From positions 15,202 through 79,201 of the forward strand of contig JADIZR010000017.1 in assembly GCA_016704655.1 (NCBI GenBank): DNA of 64,000 nucleotides, written 5' to 3'. This DNA is from Pseudomonadota bacterium. GTDB taxonomy: Bacteria > Pseudomonadota > Gammaproteobacteria > Steroidobacterales > Steroidobacteraceae. Below are positions 46,415-52,895 of the stretch, one piece after another. Within the stretch, counting starts at the first letter, position 1, and every line of letters begins with the position of its first letter. The translations under genes and the position numbers were made by a program. The notes under the pieces were generated by a model that saw nothing but the letters and a program-made list of their open reading frames with translations, was not told the origin of the DNA and did not search any database.

Positions 46415-47719
46415 ATGACGTCCTACGTCGTCGACCCGGCCGACCGCGTCGCCGGGGAGATCACGGTCCCGGGCGACAAGTCGGTCTCGCACCGCGCCGT
46501 CATGTTCGGCGCACTGGCGGAAGGGCGGACGCACGTCACGGGATTCCTGGAAGGCGAAGACTGCCTCTCCACCATGAAGGCCGTCGCGCATCTCGGCGTC
46601 CGTGTCGAACGACCGGGCCCCGGTGAAGTCATCGTCGAGGGCGTCGGCCTGCACGGCTTGCACGCGCCCACGGCTCCGCTCGACATGGGTAACGCAGGCA
46701 CTGCGATGCGTCTCTTCATGGGGCTGCTCAGCGCGCAGGCGTTCGATTCCGAGCTGATCGGGGATGCATCGCTGATGCGTCGACCGATGGAGCGCGTCGC
46801 GAAGCCGCTGCGAGCCATGGGCGCCCGCATCGAAACGCAGGATGGGAAACCGCCGGTGCGGATTCACGGCGGACAGCAGTTGCAGGGCATCCGCTACGAG
46901 ATGCCTGTCGCCAGCGCACAGGTGAAATCCGCGGTGCTGCTGGCGGGCCTGTACGCGACAGGCGAGACCACCGTGGTCGAACCGGGCGTCACGCGCGATC
47001 ACACCGAGCGCATGCTGCAGAGCTTCGGCTGCGAGGTCCGCGCACGCGACGGAGTGGTGGCGCTCGTCGCACCGAAGTCGCTGCAGGCATCCAGCATTCG
47101 CGTGCCGGGCGATATCTCGTCTGCGGCGTTCTTCCTGGTCGCGGCGTGCCTCGGCGCGCGCGAACCCTTCACGATCCGCGACGTCGGCGTGAACCCGACG
47201 CGCACCGGCATCCTGGAAATGCTGGCCTTGATGGGCGCGGACCTGCGCCTGGTCAATCACCGCAACTTCGGCAGGGAGCCGGTGGCCGACATCGAAGTGC
47301 GACCGTCGCAACTCAAGGGCACGCGCATCCCCGAACGGCTCGTGCCCCTGGCGATCGACGAGTTCCCGGCGCTTTTCGTCGCCGCCGCGTGCGCGGAAGG
47401 CGAGACGCTGGTCACCGGCGCCGAGGAACTGCGAGTAAAGGAAAGTGACCGCATCGCGGCGATGGCGCGTGGCTTCGAGGTGCTCGGCGTGCAGCATGAG
47501 CCGCTCGCCGATGGCATGCGCATCGTCGGCGGCAACCCGTTCCGCGGCGGCACGATCGACAGTCGTGGCGATCACCGGATCGCGATGGCGTTTGCGGTCG
47601 CGAGCCTGCGTGCGTCAGCGCCGATCGAGATCCTCGACGTTGCGAACATCGCGACCAGCTTTCCCGGCTTCGACCTGCTCGCCAACAGAGTTGGCTTGCA
47701 GGTAGGGGTTAGGGGATAG
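46415..47719 (+). CDS. aroA: 3-phosphoshikimate 1-carboxyvinyltransferase (EPSP synthase)
   Basis: 434 residues from ATG 46415. 'VPGDKSVSHRAVMFGALAEG' (about 17-36) binds PEP/shikimate phosphate; 'LDMGNAGTAMRLFMGLLSAQ', 'RRPMERVAKPLRAMGA', 'DISSAAFFLVAACL', 'ELRVKESDRIAAMARGFEVL', 'DHRIAMAFAVA'. 'GNAGTAMR' with Ala after Gly-Thr is the glyphosate-sensitive class I type. The last codons lie inside an AGGGGAT repeat. Confidence 0.97.
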   Translation: MTSYVVDPADRVAGEITVPGDKSVSHRAVMFGALAEGRTHVTGFLEGEDCLSTMKAVAHLGVRVERPGPGEVIVEGVGLHGLHAPTAPLDMGNAGTAMRLFMGLLSAQAFDSELIGDASLMRRPMERVAKPLRAMGARIETQDGKPPVRIHGGQQLQGIRYEMPVASAQVKSAVLLAGLYATGETTVVEPGVTRDHTERMLQSFGCEVRARDGVVALVAPKSLQASSIRVPGDISSAAFFLVAACLGAREPFTIRDVGVNPTRTGILEMLALMGADLRLVNHRNFGREPVADIEVRPSQLKGTRIPERLVPLAIDEFPALFVAAACAEGETLVTGAEELRVKESDRIAAMARGFEVLGVQHEPLADGMRIVGGNPFRGGTIDSRGDHRIAMAFAVASLRASAPIEILDVANIATSFPGFDLLANRVGLQVGVRG

Positions 47720-47732
47720 GGGATAGTCGGAG
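47704..47732. repeat. AGGGGAT heptamers at the aroA stop, left copy of a 14-bp direct repeat
   Basis: AGGGGTT-AGGGGAT-AGGGGAT covers the aroA stop codon. GGGGATAGTCGGAG at 47719-47732 recurs exactly at 48516-48529; the overlapping GTCGGAGCAGAG (47726-47737) recurs at 48536-48547. The two copies bracket the nucleotidyltransferase module. Confidence 0.9.
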
Positions 47733-47770
47733 CAGAGGCGGGTGCCGACTGTGGCGACGGGGGCTGACAC

Positions 47771-47965
47771 TCAACGATCTGTTGGCGTGCCGATGGGTTG
47801 CCGCGGCCGTCGAGCGCCGGTCGCATAGGCGATCTCGAGCATCTCGACCATCCACGCCAGGCGCTCGGCAGGCGACTTGCGCAAAAAGGCCCAGCGACGC
47901 AGCCGCTCCGCATCGTCGTACGTTCCCCACGCTTGCGGGATCGACTGCGGATCGAATTCGGTCAC
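47771..47965 (-). CDS. small protein paired with a nucleotidyltransferase
   Basis: 64 residues from ATG 47965, which overlaps the nucleotidyltransferase stop by four bases. Text: 'QAWGTYDDAERLRRWAFLRK' and 'SPAERLAWMVEMLEIAYATG', two amphipathic helices with a basic tail. No named family recognised. The tight coupling to a GG-x-DxD nucleotidyltransferase suggests a partner of an MNT-like toxin-antitoxin pair, in which the NTase may be the antitoxin or toxin (inference). Confidence 0.65.
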   Translation of the reverse strand: MTEFDPQSIPQAWGTYDDAERLRRWAFLRKSPAERLAWMVEMLEIAYATGARRPRQPIGTPTDR

Positions 47966-48465
47966 GAGGGTCTTCCGCGCTGTTGCAGCAAGCGGAGTCG
48001 CTCGACATCTTCGAGGTCACGGGGACGCGCCGTTTGCTGCTTCATGTCCATGAGGTGTGCAACCGATGCAACGCGAATCTGCACGGCGCCAAGCGTGACG
48101 ACGGCGGAATCGTGCAGCAGCTCCGTGAATGGAATCGGGCATGCGAGCAGTACGTCGACCGTGGGTCGGCGGTTGGTTGCATCCCACAGGCTGAAGACTT
48201 CCATCCCGCGCTCAAGCCGCCACTGCTCGCGGATGGCCTCATTCGCCAGTAAGGTCGGGTCCACTGGCGCGAATGAACGGTAGCCGGCATTGATCAGCGT
48301 TGTGACCAGATCAGTCGAAGGGCCTGGTGCGAGATCGATGACCAGGTCGATATCGCCAGTCACCCGGTCGATACCGTGCAGCAGCATTGCGAGCCCGCCC
48401 ACTACGACGTACGGAACCTGTGCTGCATTTATTACGGCGAACAGGCTGAGGAAATCCGTCGGCAT
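47962..48465 (-). CDS. nucleotidyltransferase-fold protein (AbiEii/MNT-like)
   Basis: 167 residues. 'VPYVVVGGLAMLLHGIDRVT' followed by 'GDIDLVID' is the GG...DxD signature of the polymerase-beta nucleotidyltransferase superfamily (Gly-Gly about 22-23, Asp pair about 37 and 39); a later Asp in 'RRPTVDVLLAC' can be the third metal ligand. The C-terminal 'VASVAHLMDMKQQTARPRDL' and 'EDVERLRLL' is usual in genomic-island NTases. Preceded by a strong promoter that leaves almost no leader. Confidence 0.85.
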   Translation of the reverse strand: MPTDFLSLFAVINAAQVPYVVVGGLAMLLHGIDRVTGDIDLVIDLAPGPSTDLVTTLINAGYRSFAPVDPTLLANEAIREQWRLERGMEVFSLWDATNRRPTVDVLLACPIPFTELLHDSAVVTLGAVQIRVASVAHLMDMKQQTARPRDLEDVERLRLLQQRGRPS

Positions 48466-48470
48466 GGCTC

Positions 48471-48498
48471 ATTATAGTGATTGGCTGCATGCTGTCAC
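48471..48498 (-). promoter_or_regulatory. promoter of the nucleotidyltransferase pair, probably leaderless mRNA
   Basis: Minus strand: GTGACA (48498-48493), 16-base spacer, TATAAT (48476-48471), then GAGCC and the ATG at 48465. With the start of transcription about seven bases after the -10, the mRNA would begin at or next to the ATG. Confidence 0.72.
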
Positions 48499-48515
48499 TG
48501 CACCTCCGACGGTTG

Positions 48516-48547
48516 GGGGATAGTCGGAGGGGTTAGTCGGAGCAGAG
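48516..48547. repeat. right copy of the direct repeat bracketing the NTase module
   Basis: Contains GGGGATAGTCGGAG (48516-48529) and TTAGTCGGAGCAGAG (48533-48547), matching 47719-47737. It also forms the last codons and the stop of the truncated XRE gene. Confidence 0.88.
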
Positions 48548-48781
48548 ATTCAGTCCCTTCGTTCCGGCGATTTCCAATCGTCCGCGCATGAGATCGGAGA
48601 TGCGCGGTTGGGTGACGCCGCAGAGTGCGGCCGCTCGAGCCTGAGTGAGCTTGCGACGGCGGGTTTCCTCGATGATGGCATTGGCCACTTCGGCGCGGAG
48701 CCTGAGACTGGCCGCGACCTCGTGGGACTTCTCGATGGCATCCCACACGGAGGCAAGATTTGTGCGCTTGGTCGTCGTCAT
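48533..48781 (-). CDS. XRE/HigA-type antitoxin, C-terminally truncated
   Basis: 82 residues from ATG 48781. Helix-turn-helix 'RRKLTQARAAALCGVTQPRI' with recognition helix 'QPRISDLMRGRLE' (about 49-72). Homologs normally continue about 20 residues with a 'SLDAL' helix; here the text breaks off to 'IAGTKGLNLCSD' at the direct repeat, so the end was replaced. The toxin expected upstream is missing; an IS5-type remnant is there instead. Confidence 0.75.
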   Translation of the reverse strand: MTTTKRTNLASVWDAIEKSHEVAASLRLRAEVANAIIEETRRRKLTQARAAALCGVTQPRISDLMRGRLEIAGTKGLNLCSD

Positions 48782-48912
48782 CGTTGCCACCTTCTTCCCG
48801 GACACGGAATGATCTGGTTCATGTCGGCCAGGAACCGCGCCCGGCGCGTCGTCTTGCCGTACTCCTCAAACCCCGTCAGCGTCTGGAGCGGAGCTTCAGT
48901 ACCCGACACTTG
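48778..48912 (-). pseudogene. N-terminal remnant of an IS5-family transposase
   Basis: Minus-strand reading gives 'TLTGFEEYGKTTRRARFLAD' then 'MNQIIPC', which is the usual start of IS5-type transposases (GFEKYGKxxRRxxFLxxMxxIVPW). It ends after seven unrelated residues at 48778, next to the XRE start, so only about 35 codons survive. Confidence 0.65.
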
Positions 48913-48942
48913 TTGCGCGATGCGCAACACGCTATGTTGCGC
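48911..48942 (+). promoter_or_regulatory. HigA-type operator before higBA
   Basis: TGTTGCGC-GAT-GCGCAACA (48911-48929) is a perfect 8-bp inverted repeat; a third half site TGTTGCGC follows at 48935-48942, two bases before the toxin ATG. Such sites bind the HigA antitoxin for autorepression. Confidence 0.72.
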
Positions 48943-48944
48943 TC

Positions 48945-49301
48945 ATGATCCAGTCGTTCCGGCACAAAGGGCTGCGGCAGTTCTATGAGTCGGGGAGTCT
49001 GGCCGGCATTCAGCCCGCGCATGCGAAACGTCTGCGCATGCAGTTGGCCGCGCTCGAGTCCGCCCAGACGATCGAGGACATGGACATCGCGGGATTCCGA
49101 CTGCATGCCCTGAAGGGCGCGGAGCGTGGTCGATGGTCGATCTGGGTGAATGGGAACTGGCGCCCGACATTCGAGTTCCGGGACGGGCACGCGTACATCC
49201 GGACTATGAGGACTACCACTGATGGCGATGCACAACCCCCCACATCCTGGCGAGTTCATCTCGTCGGTCTATCTGCAGCCGAATGGCATCAGCGGCCGTG
49301 A
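48945..49301 (+). CDS. higB: HigB-type RNase toxin with frameshifted C terminus
   Basis: Reads 'MIQSFRHKGLRQFYESGSLA', 'IQPAHAKRLRMQLAALESAQ', 'MDIAGFRLHALKG', 'WSIWVNGNWRPTFEFRDGHA', the RelE/HigB fold of ribosome-dependent mRNA endonucleases. After 'AYI' (about 49198) the normal ending DYEDYH and stop (49202-49222) is one frame off, so as written the protein runs 27 residues further to 49301 into higA. The native stop would overlap the higA ATG (TGATG). The C-terminal Tyr/His residues needed for cleavage are lost in this reading. Confidence 0.85.
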   Translation: MIQSFRHKGLRQFYESGSLAGIQPAHAKRLRMQLAALESAQTIEDMDIAGFRLHALKGAERGRWSIWVNGNWRPTFEFRDGHAYIRTMRTTTDGDAQPPTSWRVHLVGLSAAEWHQRP

Positions 49302-49515
49302 GTTGGCGGCGAAGCTCGGCGTGGCGGCCTCCACCCTGAATCGCGTGTTGACCGGCGCGAGCGGGATCAGCCCGGAGATGGCGCTGCGACTCTCGAAGTG
49401 TCTGGGGCGTTCGCCTGAGAGCTGGCTCGCTTTGCAGTACAGCTACGATCTCTGGCAGGCCAGGCAGCAAGTCGATTTGAGTCGCGTCGGCAAGGTCCGA
49501 CTGACCGCCGCTTGA
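49222..49515 (+). CDS. higA: HigA family antitoxin
   Basis: 97 residues. 'NPPHPGEFISSVYLQPNGIS' and 'GRELAAKLGVAASTLNRVLT' form the helix-turn-helix; 'GISPEMALRLSKCLGRSPES' and 'WLALQYSYDLWQAR' are the family C-terminal part. Intact. It should neutralise HigB and bind the upstream TGTTGCGC palindrome. Confidence 0.93.
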   Translation: MAMHNPPHPGEFISSVYLQPNGISGRELAAKLGVAASTLNRVLTGASGISPEMALRLSKCLGRSPESWLALQYSYDLWQARQQVDLSRVGKVRLTAA

Positions 49516-49522
49516 CGCTTCC

Positions 49523-49594
49523 TATCCTTCCTATCCTTCCTATCCTTCCTATCCTTCCTCCCCTTCCTATCCTTCCTATCCTTCCTGCCCTTCC
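49523..49594. repeat. TATCCTTCC nonamer tandem repeat (8 units) before cmk
   Basis: Eight 9-bp units, six exact TATCCTTCC plus TCCCCTTCC and TGCCCTTCC. The tract ends two bases before the cmk ATG and begins seven bases after the higA stop, so it occupies the whole leader. Confidence 0.97.
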
Positions 49595-49596
49595 CT

Positions 49597-50280
49597 ATGC
49601 GAGTCCCCGTCCTCACCATCGACGGCCCCAGCGGCTCCGGCAAGGGCACCATCGCCCGCCGGGTAGCCACCGCGCTCGGCTTCCATCTGCTCGACAGCGG
49701 GGCCCTGTACCGCCTGGTCGCACTCGCGGGCACCCAGCAAGGCGTCGCCGCGGACGACCAGGAGGGCCATGCCAGGGTGGCCCGCGCACTCGAGGTGCAG
49801 TTCGGGATGGGCGTGGCGGGGGAGGAACAGATCCTGCTGGCCGGGACGGACGTTACCCGCGCCATCCGTACGGAAACGGCCGGGGCGGAGGCCTCCCGGG
49901 TGGCGGCAATGCCGCCTGTCCGTACGGCTTTGCTCAGCCGGCAGCACGCTTTTGCCCAGCCGCCGGGCCTGGTCGCCGACGGCCGGGACATGGGAACCGT
50001 GGTTTTCCCCGGGTCGCCGCTCAAGATCTACCTGACCGCCAGCCCGGAAGAGCGTGCCCGAAGGCGCCATAAGCAGTTGAAAGACAAGGGACTTACGGTT
50101 ACCATCGCCGGCCTTTCACAGGAGATCCGCGAGCGGGATTTGCGCGATTCCAGCCGTCCAGTGGCGCCACTGCGCCCGGCGGAGGACGCGGTCATCCTCG
50201 ATTCGACGGGGCTCACCATCGAACAGGTCGTGGATCAGGTCCTCGCGCTCGCACGGAGCCGCCTCCCCGCGATTTCTTGA
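49597..50280 (+). CDS. cmk: cytidylate kinase
   Basis: 227 residues. 'VLTIDGPSGSGKGTIARRVA' (P-loop, about 4-23), 'LLDSGALYRLVALA', 'LVADGRDMGTVVFPGSPLKI', 'LTASPEERARRRHKQL', 'RDLRDSSRPVAPLRPAEDAV'. Phosphorylates CMP/dCMP. The leader has no Shine-Dalgarno, only the nonamer tract. Precedes rpsA as in most gammaproteobacteria. Confidence 0.96.
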   Translation: MRVPVLTIDGPSGSGKGTIARRVATALGFHLLDSGALYRLVALAGTQQGVAADDQEGHARVARALEVQFGMGVAGEEQILLAGTDVTRAIRTETAGAEASRVAAMPPVRTALLSRQHAFAQPPGLVADGRDMGTVVFPGSPLKIYLTASPEERARRRHKQLKDKGLTVTIAGLSQEIRERDLRDSSRPVAPLRPAEDAVILDSTGLTIEQVVDQVLALARSRLPAIS

Positions 50281-50285
50281 GCGTG

Positions 50286-50309
50286 CCGGCACCCGCAAGT
50301 GCGGGACCG
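50286..50309 (+). promoter_or_regulatory. hairpin in the cmk-rpsA gap
   Basis: CCGG-CA-CCCGC-AAGT-GCGGG-A-CCGG: an inner 5-bp and an outer 4-bp helix, six bases after the cmk stop. No T run. The 140-base gap is the place of the autoregulated S1 leader in enterobacteria; whether this hairpin has that role is unknown. Confidence 0.4.
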
Positions 50310-50421
50310 GTGCATTTGTGTTGGCGCCCGGCAGGAAGCCAGGCGTCTTTTCATCAACCCTGTGCGGGCAGGATGCGCGCAAAGGCAAAGGGCCCAAGGC
50401 CCCCAGGTAGAAGTGAACAGC

Positions 50422-52101
50422 ATGAGCATGGTCGAAAGTTTTGCCCAGATGTTTGAAGAGAGCCTCGCGAGTCAGCGGATTCGCCCGGGCCAGATCCTCA
50501 CCGGACGCGTGATCGAAGTCGGTCCCGACGTCGTCGTGGTGAGCGCAGGACTCAAGTCCGAAGCCGTCATCCCTGTCGCGCAGTTCAAGAATGAACGCGG
50601 CGAAATCGAAGTCGCCGTTGGCGACGATGTCGAAGTCGCACTGGACAGCGTCGAGGACGGCTCCGGCGAAACGCGCCTCTCGCGCGAGAAGGCCAAGCGC
50701 GCCCGCACCTGGGAGCGCCTCGAAACCGCGTTCGAGAAGCAGGAGGTCGTCAAGGGCCTCATCAACGGTCGCGTCAAGGGCGGCTTCACCGTCGAGATCG
50801 AATTCGTCCGTGCGTTCCTGCCGGGTTCGCTCGTCGATGTGCGCCCGGTGCGCGATCCGAGCTACCTCGAGGGCAAGGTCCACGAGTTCAAGATCATCAA
50901 GCTCGACCAGAAGCGCAACAACGTCGTCGTGTCGCGTCGTGCGGTCGTGGAGCAGGAATACAGCGCCGAGCGCACGGAACTGCTCGACAAGCTGCAGGAA
51001 GGCGCCGTCATCAAGGGCGTCGTCAAGAACCTCACCGACTACGGTGCGTTCGTCGACCTCGGCGGCATCGACGGCCTGCTGCACATCACCGACATGGCGT
51101 GGAAGCGCGTCAAGCATCCGTCGGAAGTCGTCAACGTGGGCGACGAGATCGAAGTCCGCATCCTCAAGTTCGACCGCGAACGTCAGCGCGTCAGCCTCGG
51201 CCTGAAGCAGCTCGGTTCCGACCCCTGGCAGAACATCGCGCGCCGCTACCCGGCGGGCACGCGCCTGTTTGGCAAGGTCACGAACATTGCCGACTACGGC
51301 TGCTTCGTCGAGATCGAAGAGGGCGTCGAAGGCCTGGTCCACGTGTCCGAGATGGACTGGACCAACAAGAACGTCAATCCGTCCAAGGTCGTGCACATCG
51401 GTCAGGAGACCGAAGTCATGGTGCTGGACATCGACGAAGAGCGCCGCCGCATTTCGCTCGGCATCAAGCAGTGCCAGCCGAACCCGTGGCGTGAGTTCGC
51501 CGACAACTACAACCGCGGCGACAAGGTCAGCGGCCAGATCCGTTCCATCACCGACTTCGGCCTGTTCATCGGCCTGGCCGGTGGCATCGACGGCCTGGTG
51601 CACCTGTCCGACCTCTCCTGGGACATCACCGGCGAAGAAGCGGTGCGTGGCTACCAGAAGGGCCAGACGGTCGAGGCGGTCGTCGTCGCGATCGATCCGG
51701 AGCGCGAGCGCATCTCGCTCAGCGTCAAGCAGCTGGCGCAGGACCCGTTCTCGAACTGGATCGCCCAGCACCCGAAGGGTTCGATCGTCCGCGGCATCGT
51801 GCGCGAAGTGGAAGCCAAGGGCGCCATCGTCGACCTGGGCGGCGGCATCGACGGCTACCTGCGTGCATCCGAACTGGCCCGTGATCGCGTCGAAGACGCG
51901 CGCATGCTGCTGAAGGTCGGCGACGAGGTCGAGGCCAAGTTCACCGCCGTGGATCGCAAGGTCCGCACGGTTGCACTCTCGATCAAGGCGAAGGACATGG
52001 CCGAGGAACACGAAGCGATGCAGAGCTATCGCTCCGATTCCACGACCGGCACCAGTCTCGGCGATCTGCTCAAGGAGCAGATCTCCGGTCAGGACGAGTA
52101 A
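50422..52101 (+). CDS. rpsA: 30S ribosomal protein S1
   Basis: 559 residues from ATG 50422 (a second ATG lies two codons on). Six S1/OB domains; 'GETRLSREKAKRARTWERLE', 'GRVKGGFTVEIEFVRAFLPG' and 'SLVDVRPVRD' mark domains 1-2; 'NLTDYGAFVDLGGIDGLLHI' opens domain 3; repeats of 'GxxGxFVxxxxGxxGLxH' follow. Binds mRNA leaders on the ribosome. In this genome several core genes have no Shine-Dalgarno, which makes S1-dependent initiation relevant. Confidence 0.98.
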   Translation: MSMVESFAQMFEESLASQRIRPGQILTGRVIEVGPDVVVVSAGLKSEAVIPVAQFKNERGEIEVAVGDDVEVALDSVEDGSGETRLSREKAKRARTWERLETAFEKQEVVKGLINGRVKGGFTVEIEFVRAFLPGSLVDVRPVRDPSYLEGKVHEFKIIKLDQKRNNVVVSRRAVVEQEYSAERTELLDKLQEGAVIKGVVKNLTDYGAFVDLGGIDGLLHITDMAWKRVKHPSEVVNVGDEIEVRILKFDRERQRVSLGLKQLGSDPWQNIARRYPAGTRLFGKVTNIADYGCFVEIEEGVEGLVHVSEMDWTNKNVNPSKVVHIGQETEVMVLDIDEERRRISLGIKQCQPNPWREFADNYNRGDKVSGQIRSITDFGLFIGLAGGIDGLVHLSDLSWDITGEEAVRGYQKGQTVEAVVVAIDPERERISLSVKQLAQDPFSNWIAQHPKGSIVRGIVREVEAKGAIVDLGGGIDGYLRASELARDRVEDARMLLKVGDEVEAKFTAVDRKVRTVALSIKAKDMAEEHEAMQSYRSDSTTGTSLGDLLKEQISGQDE

Positions 52102-52113
52102 ACCCGCACGGAC

Positions 52114-52139
52114 CCGCGGCGGTTTCACCGCCGCCGCGG
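52114..52139 (+). terminator. GC-rich hairpin after rpsA (no T run)
   Basis: CCGCGGCGG and CCGCCGCGG arms (9 bp) with an 8-base loop, 13 bases after the rpsA stop. Lacks a T tract; could be a partial terminator or a 3'-end stabiliser. Confidence 0.45.
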
Positions 52140-52203
52140 AATCCCGACGCCGATTCGAAACCAAAAAGACCCGGGGAGCTTGCGAGTGGACGGCGAGCGC
52201 AGC

Positions 52204-52551
52204 ATGACGAAGTCTGAGCTCATCGAGCTCATCGCCGCGAAGCAGAGCCATCTGCCGGCGAAGGACGTCGAACTTGCAGTCAAGCAGGTCCTCGAGATCA
52301 TGAGCGACGCGCTGGCCCAGGGTCAGCGCATCGAGATCCGCGGGTTTGGCAGCTTCAGCCTGCATTTCCGCCCGCCGCGCCAGGGCCGCAATCCCAAGAC
52401 CGGCGAAACCGTCGCGCTCGCGGGCAAGTACGTGCCGCACTTCAAGCCCGGCAAGGACCTGCGCGAACGCGTCAACGAACCGGACGACGACCTGACACCG
52501 TCGGCATCGTCGCGCGCCTCCGCCTCGACGAGCGCCAGCACGGTCGATTGA
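52204..52551 (+). CDS. ihfB: integration host factor subunit beta
   Basis: 115 residues from ATG 52204. 'MTKSELIELIAAKQSHLPAK' and 'GQRIEIRGFGSFSLHFRPPR' with 'GRNPKTGETVALAGKYVPHF' and 'KPGKDLRERVN' match IhfB closely, including the Pro-bearing DNA-intercalating arm. It carries an extra Ser/Thr/Ala-rich tail of about 20 residues ('SASSRASASTSASTVD') absent from the E. coli protein. DNA-bending partner of IhfA (not here). Confidence 0.96.
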   Translation: MTKSELIELIAAKQSHLPAKDVELAVKQVLEIMSDALAQGQRIEIRGFGSFSLHFRPPRQGRNPKTGETVALAGKYVPHFKPGKDLRERVNEPDDDLTPSASSRASASTSASTVD

Positions 52552-52559
52552 CCCAAGCC

Positions 52560-52895
52560 ATGCTGCGACGAGTCGCCTTCGGCATCGTTCTCGCGTCCCT
52601 GATCCTGGTTGCCATGTTGTTCACCGCGCTGAACCAGCAGCGGTTCGACGTCGACATCGCCTTCGCCAGGTTCGAGGTCTCTTCCGGTCTCGCGCTGCTG
52701 ATTGCGTTCGCCGCGGGCCTGCTCGCCGGCTCGTTTGCCCGTTCGCGCTGGGTCGCGGAGTTGCTGGCAGAGCGGGGCAGGCTGCGGCAGGCGCTGCGCC
52801 TCGCCGAACGCCGCCTGGGCACCCCTTCCGCCCCTTCCTCTCCTTCCTCCCCTTCCTCGTCTTCCTCGCCTTCCCCCCCTTCCGATGCCCACTGA
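52560..52895 (+). CDS. lapA: LapA family membrane protein
   Basis: 111 residues from ATG 52560. Two helices (about 5-24 and 40-60: 'VAFGIVLASLILVAMLFTAL', 'GLALLIAFAAGLLAGSFA') with 'ALNQQRFDVDIAF' between, the LapA layout, then a short coil. The C-terminal 22 residues (Pro/Ser-rich) are encoded by a CCTTCC nonamer tract and look added. Works with LapB in control of lipopolysaccharide synthesis. Overlaps lapB by 11 bases. Confidence 0.9.
   Translation: MLRRVAFGIVLASLILVAMLFTALNQQRFDVDIAFARFEVSSGLALLIAFAAGLLAGSFARSRWVAELLAERGRLRQALRLAERRLGTPSAPSSPSSPSSSSSPSPPSDAH
52824..52884. repeat. CCTTCCNNN nonamer tandem tract inside lapA end / lapB leader
   Basis: Seven 9-bp units of the form CCTTCC plus three variable bases (one starts TCTTCC); the last ends directly at the lapB ATG. 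Same hexamer core and period as the tract before cmk. Confidence 0.93.

Noticed and set aside
50116..52440. 774-codon minus-strand ORF opposite rpsA, and a 560-codon one opposite gyrA (40060-41742)
   Set aside because: Shadow frames caused by high GC and codon bias; no motifs, no promoter, and the sense genes are certain.
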